From the NCBI RefSeq assembly GCF_003172895.1, contig NZ_QGKL01000011.1, positions 1-64,000 on the forward strand: DNA of 64,000 nucleotides. Direction: 5' to 3'. Shown piece by piece: positions 38,330 through 46,539 of the stretch. The position numbers and the translations under genes are program-made. Every line of letters starts with the position of its first letter. The stretch's first letter is position 1. The notes beneath the pieces were generated by a model. That model did no database searches, was not told where the DNA came from, and was given only the letters and a program-made list of their open reading frames with translations. The stretch comes from Leucothrix arctica (GTDB lineage: Bacteria > Pseudomonadota > Gammaproteobacteria > Thiotrichales > Thiotrichaceae).

Positions 38330-39202
38330 TTAGGTATGTATTTGAATAGGGGATGGCTTTGCATAAAGCAGACTGCATATTTCCTGATAGTCAGGATGGC
38401 TTGAGTCGATTAGGCCTAAGCGTATTAGTAAGTCGATATTAACGAGGTTGCAGTTACTTTTAAATTCACTTGTCTCATCAGTGATTTTTGCCATTTCTTC
38501 GATAGGCATTAATTTAAAAGACTCAACCTCACCGTCAGTATTGTGTGGAACGAAGTCTTCAGGAAGCCAAAGGTCATAGTTAAACAAACCATCATTATGC
38601 AAACCGCGTTCGCCGGCATTGCAATAGTGAATCTCGCCTTCAAAGGTGGCAGTCGCTGCGACTTCAGGTGTGATATCTGCTTCTTCTTGTGATTCTTTAA
38701 TGATGTTTTCTTGAGGGCTGAGGCCAAAAGGCTGACCGCCAGCGACGATTTGATCCAGCATGCCTGGCCAAAATGGCTTACTCAAAGAGCGCTCAGCGAT
38801 CCAAATATAAATACCGTCTGCTTTTCGTACTAAGCCATTTAAGTGTACGCCATAGCCCCTAGTACCTAAAAATGCCACTGCCGCGCGTTCAATAAGCATC
38901 GCGCTAGGGCTGTCAAAGCTTTCACTAATGTTGTATTGCTCACCAACCCATGAGTCAATGATACCTTTTTTATGCAACGCCCACATGACTTCATTAGCAG
39001 CGTTAGTGCGAAGCTCTGGTGTATTTAGCTCAGGGTTTAAGTACAAGCCCTGACTGTCAGCACTAAAAACTTCTGGCCACTCAATAAGGTGTTGAATATG
39101 TGTCTTATGAGTCAGTCCATAGCAGGTTTTACCAATGAAAAAAGGTAAAAAATCTTCAGCAGGGTAGCTGTTACATTGTTTTATGTGATCAAGGTAAGAC
39201 AT
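38330..39202 (-). CDS. Nudix hydrolase with DUF4743-type N-terminal domain
   Basis: The 290-residue protein resembles the Tnr3/plant Nudix 20-24 group, in which an N-terminal alpha/beta domain (here to about residue 125) precedes the Nudix fold. The group includes enzymes that clear oxidised thiamine diphosphate derivatives. The Nudix box is degenerate in the family way: GGQPFGLSPQENIIKESQEE, with Lys where classical boxes have Arg, and EEAD at the end. It starts directly after the SDR stop codon (no gap), implying coupled translation. Substrate assignment is by family resemblance only. Confidence 0.88.
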   Translation of the reverse strand: MSYLDHIKQCNSYPAEDFLPFFIGKTCYGLTHKTHIQHLIEWPEVFSADSQGLYLNPELNTPELRTNAANEVMWALHKKGIIDSWVGEQYNISESFDSPSAMLIERAAVAFLGTRGYGVHLNGLVRKADGIYIWIAERSLSKPFWPGMLDQIVAGGQPFGLSPQENIIKESQEEADITPEVAATATFEGEIHYCNAGERGLHNDGLFNYDLWLPEDFVPHNTDGEVESFKLMPIEEMAKITDETSEFKSNCNLVNIDLLIRLGLIDSSHPDYQEICSLLYAKPSPIQIHT

Positions 39203-40042
39203 CTATTTCATTTCCGATTTAGAGACGTAAAGTAATACTTTGTCTAACCAGCGAGTCGGCAGGATACGTTTCAAATATCCAAACAAGTAGGTCGGAAAAG
39301 TCACGTAGTACCGTGCTTTTGGTTTGTTGCTTTCGAGCGCATGAATGACTTTCTTCAATACCGCTTCAGCGGGAAGTGTAAAGGGTGCAGCAGGGCCGAT
39401 GGTTTCCATGCGTTTAATCTGGCGCAAATATTTTTTCGAGTGATGACTATTCTCAATATCGATATTAGCTTTGAAGGCTTTTAGAGAGTTTTTTCGAAAG
39501 TCACTTTCTACTGGGCCGGGCTCAATAAGGCATACATCAATGTTACTAGAGTGAAGTTCTAGGCGCAGTGTGTCAGCCATACCTTCAAGTGCATACTTGC
39601 TCGCGTTATAAGAGCCACGGTATGGTAGTGAAATAATACCAAGTACAGAGCTATTGAAAATAATGCGTGCTTTGTCTTGTTTCCTAAGCAAAGGAATCAA
39701 TAGGTTGTTTAACTCAACCCAGCCAAAAAAGTTGGTAGCAAACTGAGTTTCTAATACTTTACGGCTCAAGTCTTCGATAGCGCCCGGTTGCCCATAGGCA
39801 GCATTGTGAAATACGGCATACAGTTCGCCATTACAAAGCTCATGCACTTTTTTGACGGCCTGGTGAATGCTGTCTGAGTCGCTGACTTCTAAGTTGATAA
39901 CTTCAAGACCTTCAGCCTCAAGTTTGGCAATATCATTTTCTGTTCTTGCTGTCGCAATGACACGATAACCTTTCACTTTTAAGCCTAAGGCTGTGCAATA
40001 ACCGATTCCGGTTGAACAACCTGTAATAAGTACATTTTTCAT
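39203..40042 (-). CDS. Short-chain dehydrogenase/reductase
   Basis: This 279-residue classical SDR has the nucleotide motif TGCSTGIG (7-14), NAAYG, and the catalytic Ser-Tyr-Lys in NSSVLGIISL and YNASKYALEGM. The opening MKNVLITGCSTGIGYCTALG favours NAD(P). A hydrophobic C-terminal part (VTFPTYLFGYLKRILPTRW) may touch the membrane, as in several short-chain enzymes acting on lipids. The substrate is unknown. It is the first gene of the SDR-Nudix-aminopeptidase run and is separated from the sugar transferase by a terminator. Confidence 0.93.
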   Translation of the reverse strand: MKNVLITGCSTGIGYCTALGLKVKGYRVIATARTENDIAKLEAEGLEVINLEVSDSDSIHQAVKKVHELCNGELYAVFHNAAYGQPGAIEDLSRKVLETQFATNFFGWVELNNLLIPLLRKQDKARIIFNSSVLGIISLPYRGSYNASKYALEGMADTLRLELHSSNIDVCLIEPGPVESDFRKNSLKAFKANIDIENSHHSKKYLRQIKRMETIGPAAPFTLPAEAVLKKVIHALESNKPKARYYVTFPTYLFGYLKRILPTRWLDKVLLYVSKSEMK

Positions 40043-40114
40043 GCGAATTATCCTAACAGAAAGCTATTTGTATGATTAGAATAAATCATCACATAGTCGT
40101 TAGTCCAAATACAC

Positions 40115-40150
40115 AAAAACCTGCATCCTCGTTAAAGAATGCAGGTTTTG
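40115..40150 (-). terminator. Terminator after the sugar transferase gene
   Basis: On the minus strand, AATGCAGG-type arm 40139-40145 pairs with 40120-40126 (ATGCAGG/CCTGCAT) extended by A/T pairs, with a 12-base loop, and ends in five T (plus-strand A run at 40115-40119). The plus strand also has four T after the stem, so it may work weakly both ways. Confidence 0.8.
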
Positions 40151-40168
40151 AAAGAAGCAGGGCTTATT

Positions 40169-40822
40169 TTAGTAAGCGCCGCGACCTTGAAATATTACAC
40201 TTAATGTTTTGAACATAAGAAACATATCCGTATGCATTCTCCAGTTCTCAATGTAATAGCAATCTAGACTGATGCGTTCACGGTAAGTTGTGTCATTTCG
40301 ACCACTGACTTGCCATAAACCTGTCATACCTGGACGAGCTGACATGTACTTTTGGGTAAGTGCTCCATACATTGCTAATTCATCTGCAACGACAGGGCGG
40401 GGACCAACAAGGCTCATATCACCTTTTAAAACGTTGAACAGTTGTGGTAACTCGTCAAGACTGGTTTTACGAAGAAAACCACCAATACGGGTTATACGAG
40501 GGTCGTTCTTTAGCTTGAAATCTTTCTTCCACTCGGCACGAGCGTCAGGGTTGTTAGCTAGAAAGTCTTCCAAAAATTGTTGAGAGTCCATAATCATGCT
40601 GCGAAACTTAAAGCACTTAAACGATTTCCCACCATATCCAACACGGGACTGGCTAAAAAGACTAGAGCCACCGTCACGGTAAATCAAAAAAGCAATTACA
40701 ATAAGTATGGGGGAAAATAAAGTAATGAGTGTAAGGGAGCCAACAATATCCATGGCACGTTTAAGCGAGTTGCTTCCGAGGTCGATGTCAGAGGCCTTCC
40801 ATTGAGCTGACACTTTTTCCAT
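40169..40822 (-). CDS. Initiating sugar transferase (WbaP/WcaJ C-terminal type)
   Basis: This is a polyprenyl-phosphate hexose-1-phosphate transferase, which starts repeat-unit assembly by loading the first sugar phosphate on undecaprenyl phosphate. At 217 residues it has only the catalytic domain: one membrane segment (about 24-47), then [48 protein letters not shown] and [16 protein letters not shown]. This is the short monotopic form, without the N-terminal CoA-binding-like domain. It is 3.2 kb from the flippase, separated by metabolic genes, but probably serves the same exopolysaccharide system. A terminator at 40115 follows it. Confidence 0.92.
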   Translation of the reverse strand: MEKVSAQWKASDIDLGSNSLKRAMDIVGSLTLITLFSPILIVIAFLIYRDGGSSLFSQSRVGYGGKSFKCFKFRSMIMDSQQFLEDFLANNPDARAEWKKDFKLKNDPRITRIGGFLRKTSLDELPQLFNVLKGDMSLVGPRPVVADELAMYGALTQKYMSARPGMTGLWQVSGRNDTTYRERISLDCYYIENWRMHTDMFLMFKTLSVIFQGRGAY

Positions 40823-41123
40823 TGTCTATCCTCATCGATAGTTAAATATGTAACAGGGGTATGAAGTAATACGCTATTTGTAGTCTACCGCTCATCAACT
40901 GGAAATCTGTTTACTTGTAGACGGTAGCTTTAGTCCAGCCGGATGGTATGTCGCTATTTAAAAGTGTATGAAAACTTGTCGTTCTATCGTGTGATAGCTA
41001 ATATTTTACTCTGCTTGAAATAGAAGCAGGTGCTTGTTTTAGTTGCTTCAATATACTTGAAAGCCTATGCTTCACGCCCATAATTGTAGTGTGTTAGACA
41101 GTTCTTTTTTTACGAGGTTAGTT
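40823..41123. other. Divergent promoter region, sugar transferase / fmdB
   Basis: These 301 bases lie between a minus-strand and a plus-strand gene and must hold both promoters. I find no clear -35/-10 pair, repeat or regulatory motif in it. An in-frame ATG at 41067 precedes the fmdB-like gene but adds no conserved sequence. Confidence 0.4.
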
Positions 41124-41348
41124 ATGCCAATTTATGAATATCAGTGTGCAGAGTGCAAGCATGTTGAAGAAGTGATACAGAAAATCAGCGATGAGCCATT
41201 ATCGGTTTGCCCAGCATGCAACAAGCCAGCTTTGAAGAAGAAGGTGTCTGCAAGTGGTTTTCGTTTGAGTGGTGATGGTTGGTATGAGACTGACTTTAAG
41301 AGCGGGAATAAGAAGAACTTAGCAGATAAAGGAAGTAACTCAGAGTAG
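41124..41348 (+). CDS. FmdB-type zinc-ribbon protein
   Basis: The 74-residue protein begins MPIYEYQCAECKHVEEV and has two CxxC knuckles (CAEC and CPAC) about 20 residues apart, followed by KKKVSASGFRLSGDGWYETDFK, the hallmark of the FmdB putative regulatory family. The role is not established. ATG 41124 is chosen since MPIYEY is the invariant start of the family and GAGG lies upstream. It stands alone; the aspS gene that often follows is absent. Confidence 0.92.
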   Translation: MPIYEYQCAECKHVEEVIQKISDEPLSVCPACNKPALKKKVSASGFRLSGDGWYETDFKSGNKKNLADKGSNSE

Positions 41349-41361
41349 AGTTACCTCCTCA

Positions 41362-41392
41362 TTGATCGTTTAAACGTAGTTTAGGCGATCAA
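41362..41392. repeat. 14-bp hairpin with three-base loop at the hisN 3' end
   Basis: TTGATCGTTTAAAC (41362-41375) pairs with GTTTAGGCGATCAA (41379-41392) apart from two G-T positions, with loop GTA. It spans the stop codon region of the minus-strand phosphatase gene and lies between convergent genes. No T run is present. Confidence 0.7.
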
Positions 41393-42137
41393 GTAATGCT
41401 TTATGTGTCGCTGCAGAGTTGCACGCTAAAACAGTCGTTGTATCTAGCGTTAATGCGTTACCAGACAAGTCTGTGAATGTTCCACCTGCTTCACCCACGA
41501 TAACTGATAATGCAGCAATATCGAGGATGTTCACATCTGACTCTAGGACGATGTCAATTTTACCGCTTGCAAGTAAGTGGTAATGATAGAAATCACCGTA
41601 ACCACGAATGCGGTGCACTTCTTGAACTAACTCACCAACCGTCTGCCACTGTGGCTTCGACGCGACTGTTGCGATATTACCCAGTGATAACGTTGCTTTA
41701 CTAATATCAGTAATGTCACCCACTTCAATCTTCTCGCCATTTAGCCAAGCGCCTTGGCCTTTTTCGGCGTATGCCATCTCTTTAAACCCTGGGGCATTTG
41801 ATACACCAACGATTAGCTCACCTTTATGCATCAATGCAATTTGCGTTGAGAAGAAAGGGTAGCCACGAACAAAGCTTTTTGTTCCATCGATAGGATCAAT
41901 TAGCCAGTTGTAGTCAGCGTCTTCGTTAACTTTCCCTGTTTCTTCACCGAAAAAACCATGGTCAGGAAACGCATCAAGAATGATCTTTTTGATCGTTTCT
42001 TCTGTTTCAATATCGGCAATAGTTACGGGACTTTGGTCAGGTTTTATTTCAACCTCGAACTCGCCAGCATAGTACTTATCAATAACTACTTGGGCTGCCT
42101 GAGCAGCTTCGATTGCAATTTTTAGAAACGGTGACAT
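41370..42137 (-). CDS. hisN: Inositol-monophosphatase family phosphatase, probably histidinol-phosphatase
   Basis: The 255-residue protein is a Mg-dependent Li-sensitive phosphatase: DIETEETIKKIIL, GFFGEETG (metal Glu), WLIDPIDGTKSFVRGYPFF (Asp cluster) and the distal LDIAALSVIVGEAGG. The pattern TKSFVRGYPFF and overall length resemble the HisN histidinol-phosphatase subgroup rather than SuhB or CysQ. The His pathway genes are not here, so the exact substrate (histidinol phosphate, inositol phosphate or a nucleotide) is not proven. ATG 42137 lies behind AAGGA. Confidence 0.8.
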   Translation of the reverse strand: MSPFLKIAIEAAQAAQVVIDKYYAGEFEVEIKPDQSPVTIADIETEETIKKIILDAFPDHGFFGEETGKVNEDADYNWLIDPIDGTKSFVRGYPFFSTQIALMHKGELIVGVSNAPGFKEMAYAEKGQGAWLNGEKIEVGDITDISKATLSLGNIATVASKPQWQTVGELVQEVHRIRGYGDFYHYHLLASGKIDIVLESDVNILDIAALSVIVGEAGGTFTDLSGNALTLDTTTVLACNSAATHKALLDRLNYV

Positions 42138-42279
42138 TCGTATTCCTTGTGTAAAGAGTGGTGTGGGGATGTTGATAGTGTAATCTATATCGCCCTTTTT
42201 TCGCAGGCGAAGTTAACAATATTGAGGATAAATGACAAGGATGTGGGGGGAGGTGACTTAGCTAATTTAGGCATTATTC

Positions 42280-42295
42280 ATGTTATTTATATCAT
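42280..42295. promoter_or_regulatory. Zur-like imperfect palindrome upstream of the ZrgA-like gene
   Basis: ATGTTAT-TT-ATATCAT (42280-42295) is a near-palindrome, six of seven positions symmetric, resembling the ATGTTATA-type half sites of the zinc regulator Zur. It lies 67 bases before a gene whose family is zinc-controlled. This is a resemblance, not a match to a full consensus. Confidence 0.35.
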
Positions 42296-42313
42296 TTTAA
42301 TGTCATTTTAATG
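42292..42313. repeat. Tandem 11-bp direct repeat
   Basis: TCATTTTAATG occurs twice without a gap (42292-42302 and 42303-42313), about one helical turn apart, partly overlapping the Zur-like site. Side-by-side sites one turn apart are typical of cooperative binding. Confidence 0.85.
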
Positions 42314-42362
42314 TGTCGTTATTTACACTAGCGTCATATTTAAATTTAACGAGGTCAATCAA

Positions 42363-42947
42363 ATGACTTTTACTTCTCGTTTGGCAGCCTTATGCGTGTT
42401 GTCCATCTCTACCGCAATTGCTGTTCCACTTCATGGTCCTCATGAGCATGGGACACTCGCGGTGGCACTCATAAAAGAAGACAGTTTTTTAACGTTTAGA
42501 ATGGTCGTTCCGGCTCAGGATTTGTTGGGCTTTGAAGATTCTCCAAAAAAGCCTGAGCAAAAAAAGAAGTTAAATGATCAGTATGCCAAGCTATATAAAG
42601 AAGAAGCGCTATCGAAACTCTTTAAGTTTACGCCTGCGAATACTTGCTGGGCTTACAGTGCAGACATGGACTCAGAAATGCTTGATTATCATGAGCATAC
42701 AGACAACGAAAAAGAAAAATCTAACCCAAAAGACGTTCATAGTGTAGGTAATGCGAAAGGGCATAGTGATTTTGAGTTGGTCTATACCTTTGAGTGTGAT
42801 GAGGTTGACAGTTTGCAAATCACTTTTAATGAAGTTTTTCCAAGTATCCGTAAAGTAGATTTTTACGGTAAAGGTGAGTTGAAAGGAAAAGTGCTACGTT
42901 CATTACCCGCAGATAGGGCAATAGTTAGTGGAAGCGAGTTGAAATAA
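42363..42947 (+). CDS. ZrgA-like (DUF2796) periplasmic zinc-binding protein
   Basis: ZrgA proteins are secreted His-rich helpers of zinc uptake. The 194-residue product has a signal peptide (AALCVLSISTAIAVP), a metal-binding start HGPHEHGTLAVALI, the family patch VVPAQDLLGFEDSP, and a second His-rich region (DYHEHTDNEKEK, VHSVGNAKGHSDF) before VYTFECDEVDSLQITF. The central His/Asp loop is shorter than in Vibrio ZrgA. It begins 61 bases after the tandem repeat and is followed after four bases by xerD. That suggests one transcript, but the functions seem unrelated. Confidence 0.78.
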   Translation: MTFTSRLAALCVLSISTAIAVPLHGPHEHGTLAVALIKEDSFLTFRMVVPAQDLLGFEDSPKKPEQKKKLNDQYAKLYKEEALSKLFKFTPANTCWAYSADMDSEMLDYHEHTDNEKEKSNPKDVHSVGNAKGHSDFELVYTFECDEVDSLQITFNEVFPSIRKVDFYGKGELKGKVLRSLPADRAIVSGSELK

Positions 42948-42951
42948 TCAT

Positions 42952-43860
42952 TTGAGCCAATTAATAGAGCCATCGCAAATAATTGATAACTTCCTTGATG
43001 CCTTATGGTCTGAGAGGGGGTTAAGCCAAAACACGCTAGCCGCTTATGGTCGAGACTTGAAAGCTTGGGCTAAGTGGTTGGACGTTGAAAAATCATTGAG
43101 TTTATTCGAGGCTGACTCAATTGTATTACAGCAGTATTTGGCATTTAAAGGTAAGGAAGGCGCGAAGACAAGCAGCATGGCGCGTGTATTGTCTAGCTTA
43201 CGGCGCTTTTATCGCTATCAAGTTAGACAAGGCTTGATGACGGAAGACCCTACTGCTTTGATCGATGCGCCACGCATTGGCCGCTCATTACCTAATACAT
43301 TATCTGAAGCCCAAGTGGACGCGCTACTTGAAGCACCAGATACTGACCATATGTTAGGTCTAAGAGATCGCGCAATGTTGGAGTTGTTATATGCTTCAGG
43401 TTTACGTGTTTCAGAGCTAATTACTTTAGACCTCTCACAAGTTAACCTACAAATGGGGGTTGTGCGGGTTGTCGGTAAAGGTAATAAAGAACGTTTAGTG
43501 CCTTTAGGTGATGTTGCTGTTGACTGGGTAACGGAATATTTGGCTATTTCTCGACCTCAATTGATGCAAGGCCAAGGTGTGTGTGATGAAACTTTTGTAA
43601 CACGCAGGGGTAAGGGGATGACGAGGCAGGCTTTTTGGTATTTAATTAAGCGATATGCTGTGAATGCAGGGATTGAGCAATCTTTGTCTCCACATACATT
43701 ACGTCATGCGTTTGCCACGCACTTATTGAACCATGGGGCTGACTTAAGAGTCCTACAAATGTTGTTAGGCCATAGCGACCTTTCAACAACACAAATTTAT
43801 ACTCACATAGCGCAAGCACGTTTGCAGGAAGTTCATAAGCAACATCACCCTCGTGGTTGA
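42952..43860 (+). CDS. xerD: Site-specific tyrosine recombinase XerD
   Basis: XerD with XerC resolves chromosome dimers at dif. The 302-residue protein has the N-terminal SAM-like domain (DALWSERGLSQNTLAAYGRDL) and the catalytic domain with Arg in ASGLRVSELITLDLS, the box HTLRHAFATHLLNHG (His-x-x-Arg), GHSDLSTTQIYTHI with the nucleophilic Tyr. The start is TTG 42952, four bases after the preceding stop; family alignment of SQLIEPSQIIDNFLD supports it. Similarity is to XerD rather than XerC because of the pattern RVLQMLLGHSDLSTTQIYTHI. It precedes dsbC, the usual neighbour order xerD-dsbC. Confidence 0.93.
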   Translation: MSQLIEPSQIIDNFLDALWSERGLSQNTLAAYGRDLKAWAKWLDVEKSLSLFEADSIVLQQYLAFKGKEGAKTSSMARVLSSLRRFYRYQVRQGLMTEDPTALIDAPRIGRSLPNTLSEAQVDALLEAPDTDHMLGLRDRAMLELLYASGLRVSELITLDLSQVNLQMGVVRVVGKGNKERLVPLGDVAVDWVTEYLAISRPQLMQGQGVCDETFVTRRGKGMTRQAFWYLIKRYAVNAGIEQSLSPHTLRHAFATHLLNHGADLRVLQMLLGHSDLSTTQIYTHIAQARLQEVHKQHHPRG

Positions 43861-43915
43861 TTTGCATCCATTCAGCCTGCTTACAGCGTAATGTTATTAA
43901 CGTATTTAAAAAATA

Positions 43916-44692
43916 ATGGTAGTTAAAAAAATGATTAAAAAAACATTATGGACAGCCACTTTAAGCTTTTGTTTATTGGCTTCTGGCGTTGCGAGCGCTG
44001 CTGTTGATTCTACTAGTAACGATGACACGGTCACTAAAAACTTAAACAAGGTACTTGTTGATACGTTTAAGTCTCAACCTGACTCTGTAGCCGAAAGTGT
44101 GATTGCTGGTTTGTACCAAGTTATGTATGGTACAGAAATCGTATATTTGAGTGCAGATGGTAAGTACTTTATTAGTGGTGATCTTCTAAACTTGAAAACG
44201 CGTGAGAACATGACTGAAGTGTCTCAGCGTAGTGTTCGAAAGAAGATGGTTGACGATTTCGAAACGGAAATGGTGACTTTTAAAGCGAAAGATGAAAAAC
44301 ACGTACTGCGCGTATTTACGGATATCGATTGTGGTTATTGCGCGAAACTACATCGTGAAATGAAAGATATTAATGCGCTAGGTATTACTGTTCAGTACAT
44401 GGCTTTCCCACGTGCCGGTCTAAACTCACCGTCATACGATAAGATTGTTAGTGTGTGGTGTGCAGATGATCAGCAAAGTGCGATGACTAAGTCTAAGAAC
44501 CGTCAAGCAGTCGCTTCGAAGACATGTGCAAACCCAGTAAAAGCACAATATGAGTTGGGTCAAGCACTAGGCGTTAACGGGACACCTGCATTACTAACTG
44601 AGTCTGGCCAGCTTATCCCTGGTTATATGCCAGCGGATCGTTTGCTTGCAACTTTAGAGCAGGCAAAGCCAAAGACTGTGTTTAACCAGTAA
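43916..44692 (+). CDS. dsbC: Thiol:disulfide interchange protein DsbC
   Basis: DsbC is a periplasmic disulfide isomerase that works as a V-shaped dimer. The 258-residue protein has a signal peptide (about 1-28, ending ASAA), an N-terminal dimerisation domain and a thioredoxin domain with the DsbC-type active site CGYC at 139-142 and the cis-Pro in NGTPALLTESGQ. The sentence FTDIDCGYCAKLH is strongly conserved in the family. Two starts are possible (43916, 43931); neither has a strong ribosome site. Located between xerD and the glycine riboswitch. Confidence 0.93.
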   Translation: MVVKKMIKKTLWTATLSFCLLASGVASAAVDSTSNDDTVTKNLNKVLVDTFKSQPDSVAESVIAGLYQVMYGTEIVYLSADGKYFISGDLLNLKTRENMTEVSQRSVRKKMVDDFETEMVTFKAKDEKHVLRVFTDIDCGYCAKLHREMKDINALGITVQYMAFPRAGLNSPSYDKIVSVWCADDQQSAMTKSKNRQAVASKTCANPVKAQYELGQALGVNGTPALLTESGQLIPGYMPADRLLATLEQAKPKTVFNQ

Positions 44693-44759
44693 GTTATGAA
44701 TGGCGCTTTAAATAGCGAACCGTTTTGACTATACTTCAGATATTAGCAACACACTTTAC

Positions 44760-44925
44760 AGAAGAGAGTCGACGTAAGTTGGCCGCCGAAGACGCAAATC
44801 CGCCCGGAAACGCTCAGGCAAAAGAACTGTAACAGTGTGCTAGCTCTGGAGAACGGTATTTAAGTATACCTACCGAAGGGTTTAACTCGCAAAGCGAGGA
44901 ATATCTCAGGTATCAGGACAGAGGG
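44760..44925 (+). ncRNA. Tandem glycine riboswitch
   Basis: Two glycine aptamers are visible in a row. Aptamer 1 spans about 44764-44832 with CGCCGAAGACGCAAAT and GCTCAGGCAAAAGAACTG. Aptamer 2 spans about 44844-44923, opening with CTCTGGAGAACGG, then ACCGAAGGG, CTCGCAAAGCGAGG, TCTCAGGTATCAGGACAGAG. The last P1 stem is CTCTG (44844-44848)/CAGAG (44919-44923). A terminator begins at 44925 and gcvT at 44973. A plausible promoter is TTTAAA-N17-TATACT (44707-44735). Tandem glycine switches of this kind turn on gcv genes when glycine is high; sense here is inferred. Confidence 0.93.
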
Positions 44926-44959
44926 GCGGCAGACGTATAAACGTCTGCCGCCTTTTTTT
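44925..44959 (+). terminator. Expression-platform terminator of the glycine riboswitch
   Basis: GGCGGCAGACG (44925-44935) pairs perfectly with CGTCTGCCGCC (44942-44952) around loop TATAAA, followed by seven T. The 5' arm starts two bases after aptamer 2 and its first six bases are complementary to GCCGCC at 44782-44787 in aptamer 1, a possible anti-terminator contact. Confidence 0.93.
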
Positions 44960-44972
44960 ATGGAGATTACTG

Positions 44973-46061
44973 ATGCCACAGCGTACTGCACTTTATGAAA
45001 ACCACCTCAAAGCTAACGCCAAAATCGTTGACTTTGCAGGCTGGGAAATGCCAATCAATTACGGTTCTCAAGTTCAAGAACACAATCTAGTCAGAACCGC
45101 TGCCGGTATGTTTGATGTGTCACACATGGTTGTTGTGGACATCACGGGTAAAGAGGTCGGTCCGTTCTTACGTTACTTGTTAGCAAACGACGTCGCCAAG
45201 TTAAAAACATCAGGTAAGGCGCTTTACAGTGGCATGCTCAATGAAACCGGTGGCGTGATTGATGACCTAATCGTTTATTACATGGATGATGAATTTTATC
45301 GTTTAGTGGTTAACGCAGGTACTCGCGACAAAGATCTAGCTTGGATCGAAAAGCAAAGCCAGTCTTACGACTTAAATATCCTAGTGCGTGATGACCTTTC
45401 TATGCTGGCCGTTCAAGGCCCTAAAGCAATCAGTATTGTTCAGTCTCTATTATCAGAAGAAAGCCGCAAAGCCGTTGAAGGCTTAGGTGTTTTTTATGCT
45501 GCTGAAGTCGAAGGTAAATTTATTGCGCGCACGGGTTACACCGGTGAAGAGGGCTACGAAATAATGGTGCCTAATGAGCAGGTTAGTGATTTCTGGGATG
45601 AGTTACTAGCTGCAGGTGTTGCACCGATTGGTTTGGGCGCACGTGACACCTTGCGTTTAGAGGCAGGTATGAACCTTTATGGCTCGGATATGGATGAGAC
45701 TATCTCTCCTCTCATCGCAGGCATGGGTTGGACAATCGTTTGGGAGCCTTCAGATCGTAAATTTATCGGTCGTGAAGCACTAGAAGCTGAGAAAGCAGCC
45801 GGCGTCACTCAAAAATTAGTGGGTTTAGTACTGACGGGTAAAGGTGTTTTACGTGGGCATCAAAAGGTATATTGTGCGGCAGGTGAAGGTGAAATCACGA
45901 GTGGTACATTCTCGCCAACACTGGGTAAGTCAGTTGCTTTGGCGCGTGTACCTGTCGGCATCGACGGTGCGTGTGAAGTAGAAATTCGCGGCAAGCTACT
46001 TGCCGCAACAGTGGTTAAGCCAGTGTTTGTTCGTAACGGGCAATCGCAACTCGATTCTTAA
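44973..46061 (+). CDS. gcvT: Glycine cleavage system T protein
   Basis: GcvT moves the aminomethyl carbon of glycine to tetrahydrofolate. The 362-residue protein has the usual opening [36 protein letters not shown], the folate/catalytic region MFDVSHM and the later [20 protein letters not shown], with the C-terminal beta barrel [17 protein letters not shown]. It begins 13 bases after the riboswitch terminator with GGAG as ribosome site, so its level should follow glycine. GcvH and gcvP follow in the same direction. Confidence 0.98.
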   Translation: MPQRTALYENHLKANAKIVDFAGWEMPINYGSQVQEHNLVRTAAGMFDVSHMVVVDITGKEVGPFLRYLLANDVAKLKTSGKALYSGMLNETGGVIDDLIVYYMDDEFYRLVVNAGTRDKDLAWIEKQSQSYDLNILVRDDLSMLAVQGPKAISIVQSLLSEESRKAVEGLGVFYAAEVEGKFIARTGYTGEEGYEIMVPNEQVSDFWDELLAAGVAPIGLGARDTLRLEAGMNLYGSDMDETISPLIAGMGWTIVWEPSDRKFIGREALEAEKAAGVTQKLVGLVLTGKGVLRGHQKVYCAAGEGEITSGTFSPTLGKSVALARVPVGIDGACEVEIRGKLLAATVVKPVFVRNGQSQLDS

Positions 46062-46124
46062 AATTATTAATTAACTTTACGGTGGTAATTTATTTATCAG
46101 CGTAATGCTATGGAGCAAAAAAAT

Positions 46125-46511
46125 ATGAGTGATTTTCCTACAGATTTAAAATATACGAGTTCACATGAGTGGGTTCAAAAGAATGACGATGGCACGATCA
46201 CGATGGGTATTTCTGATCATGCACAGGACGCGCTAGGTGACTTGGTATTTGTTGAGTTGCCAGAAGTGGGCGAGTCATTTGGTAAAGAAGAGCAGTTTGC
46301 GGTTGTTGAGTCAGTTAAAGCAGCATCAGATGTTTACTCACCAATTTCAGGTGAAGTCGTTGAAGTAAACGAATCTTTAGAAGATGCACCAGAGCAAGTT
46401 AATACACATCCTTTTGCTGAAGGTTGGTTGGTACGTATTAAACCTTCTGATGAGAGTGAGATAGATACTCTTATGGATGCTGAAGCTTACAAAGAGTCTT
46501 GCGACGAGTAA
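46125..46511 (+). CDS. gcvH: Glycine cleavage system H protein
   Basis: GcvH carries the lipoyl arm between the P, T and L proteins. The 128-residue protein starts [18 protein letters not shown] and has the lipoyl-lysine site [16 protein letters not shown], with K65 modified. ATG 46125 is chosen over ATG 46110 because GGAG lies nine bases upstream of it and because MSDFP is the family start. It is 63 bases after gcvT and 28 before gcvP. Confidence 0.97.
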   Translation: MSDFPTDLKYTSSHEWVQKNDDGTITMGISDHAQDALGDLVFVELPEVGESFGKEEQFAVVESVKAASDVYSPISGEVVEVNESLEDAPEQVNTHPFAEGWLVRIKPSDESEIDTLMDAEAYKESCDE

Positions 46512-46539
46512 TTTGTTTTAAAATTTAAAGGTCTGATGT

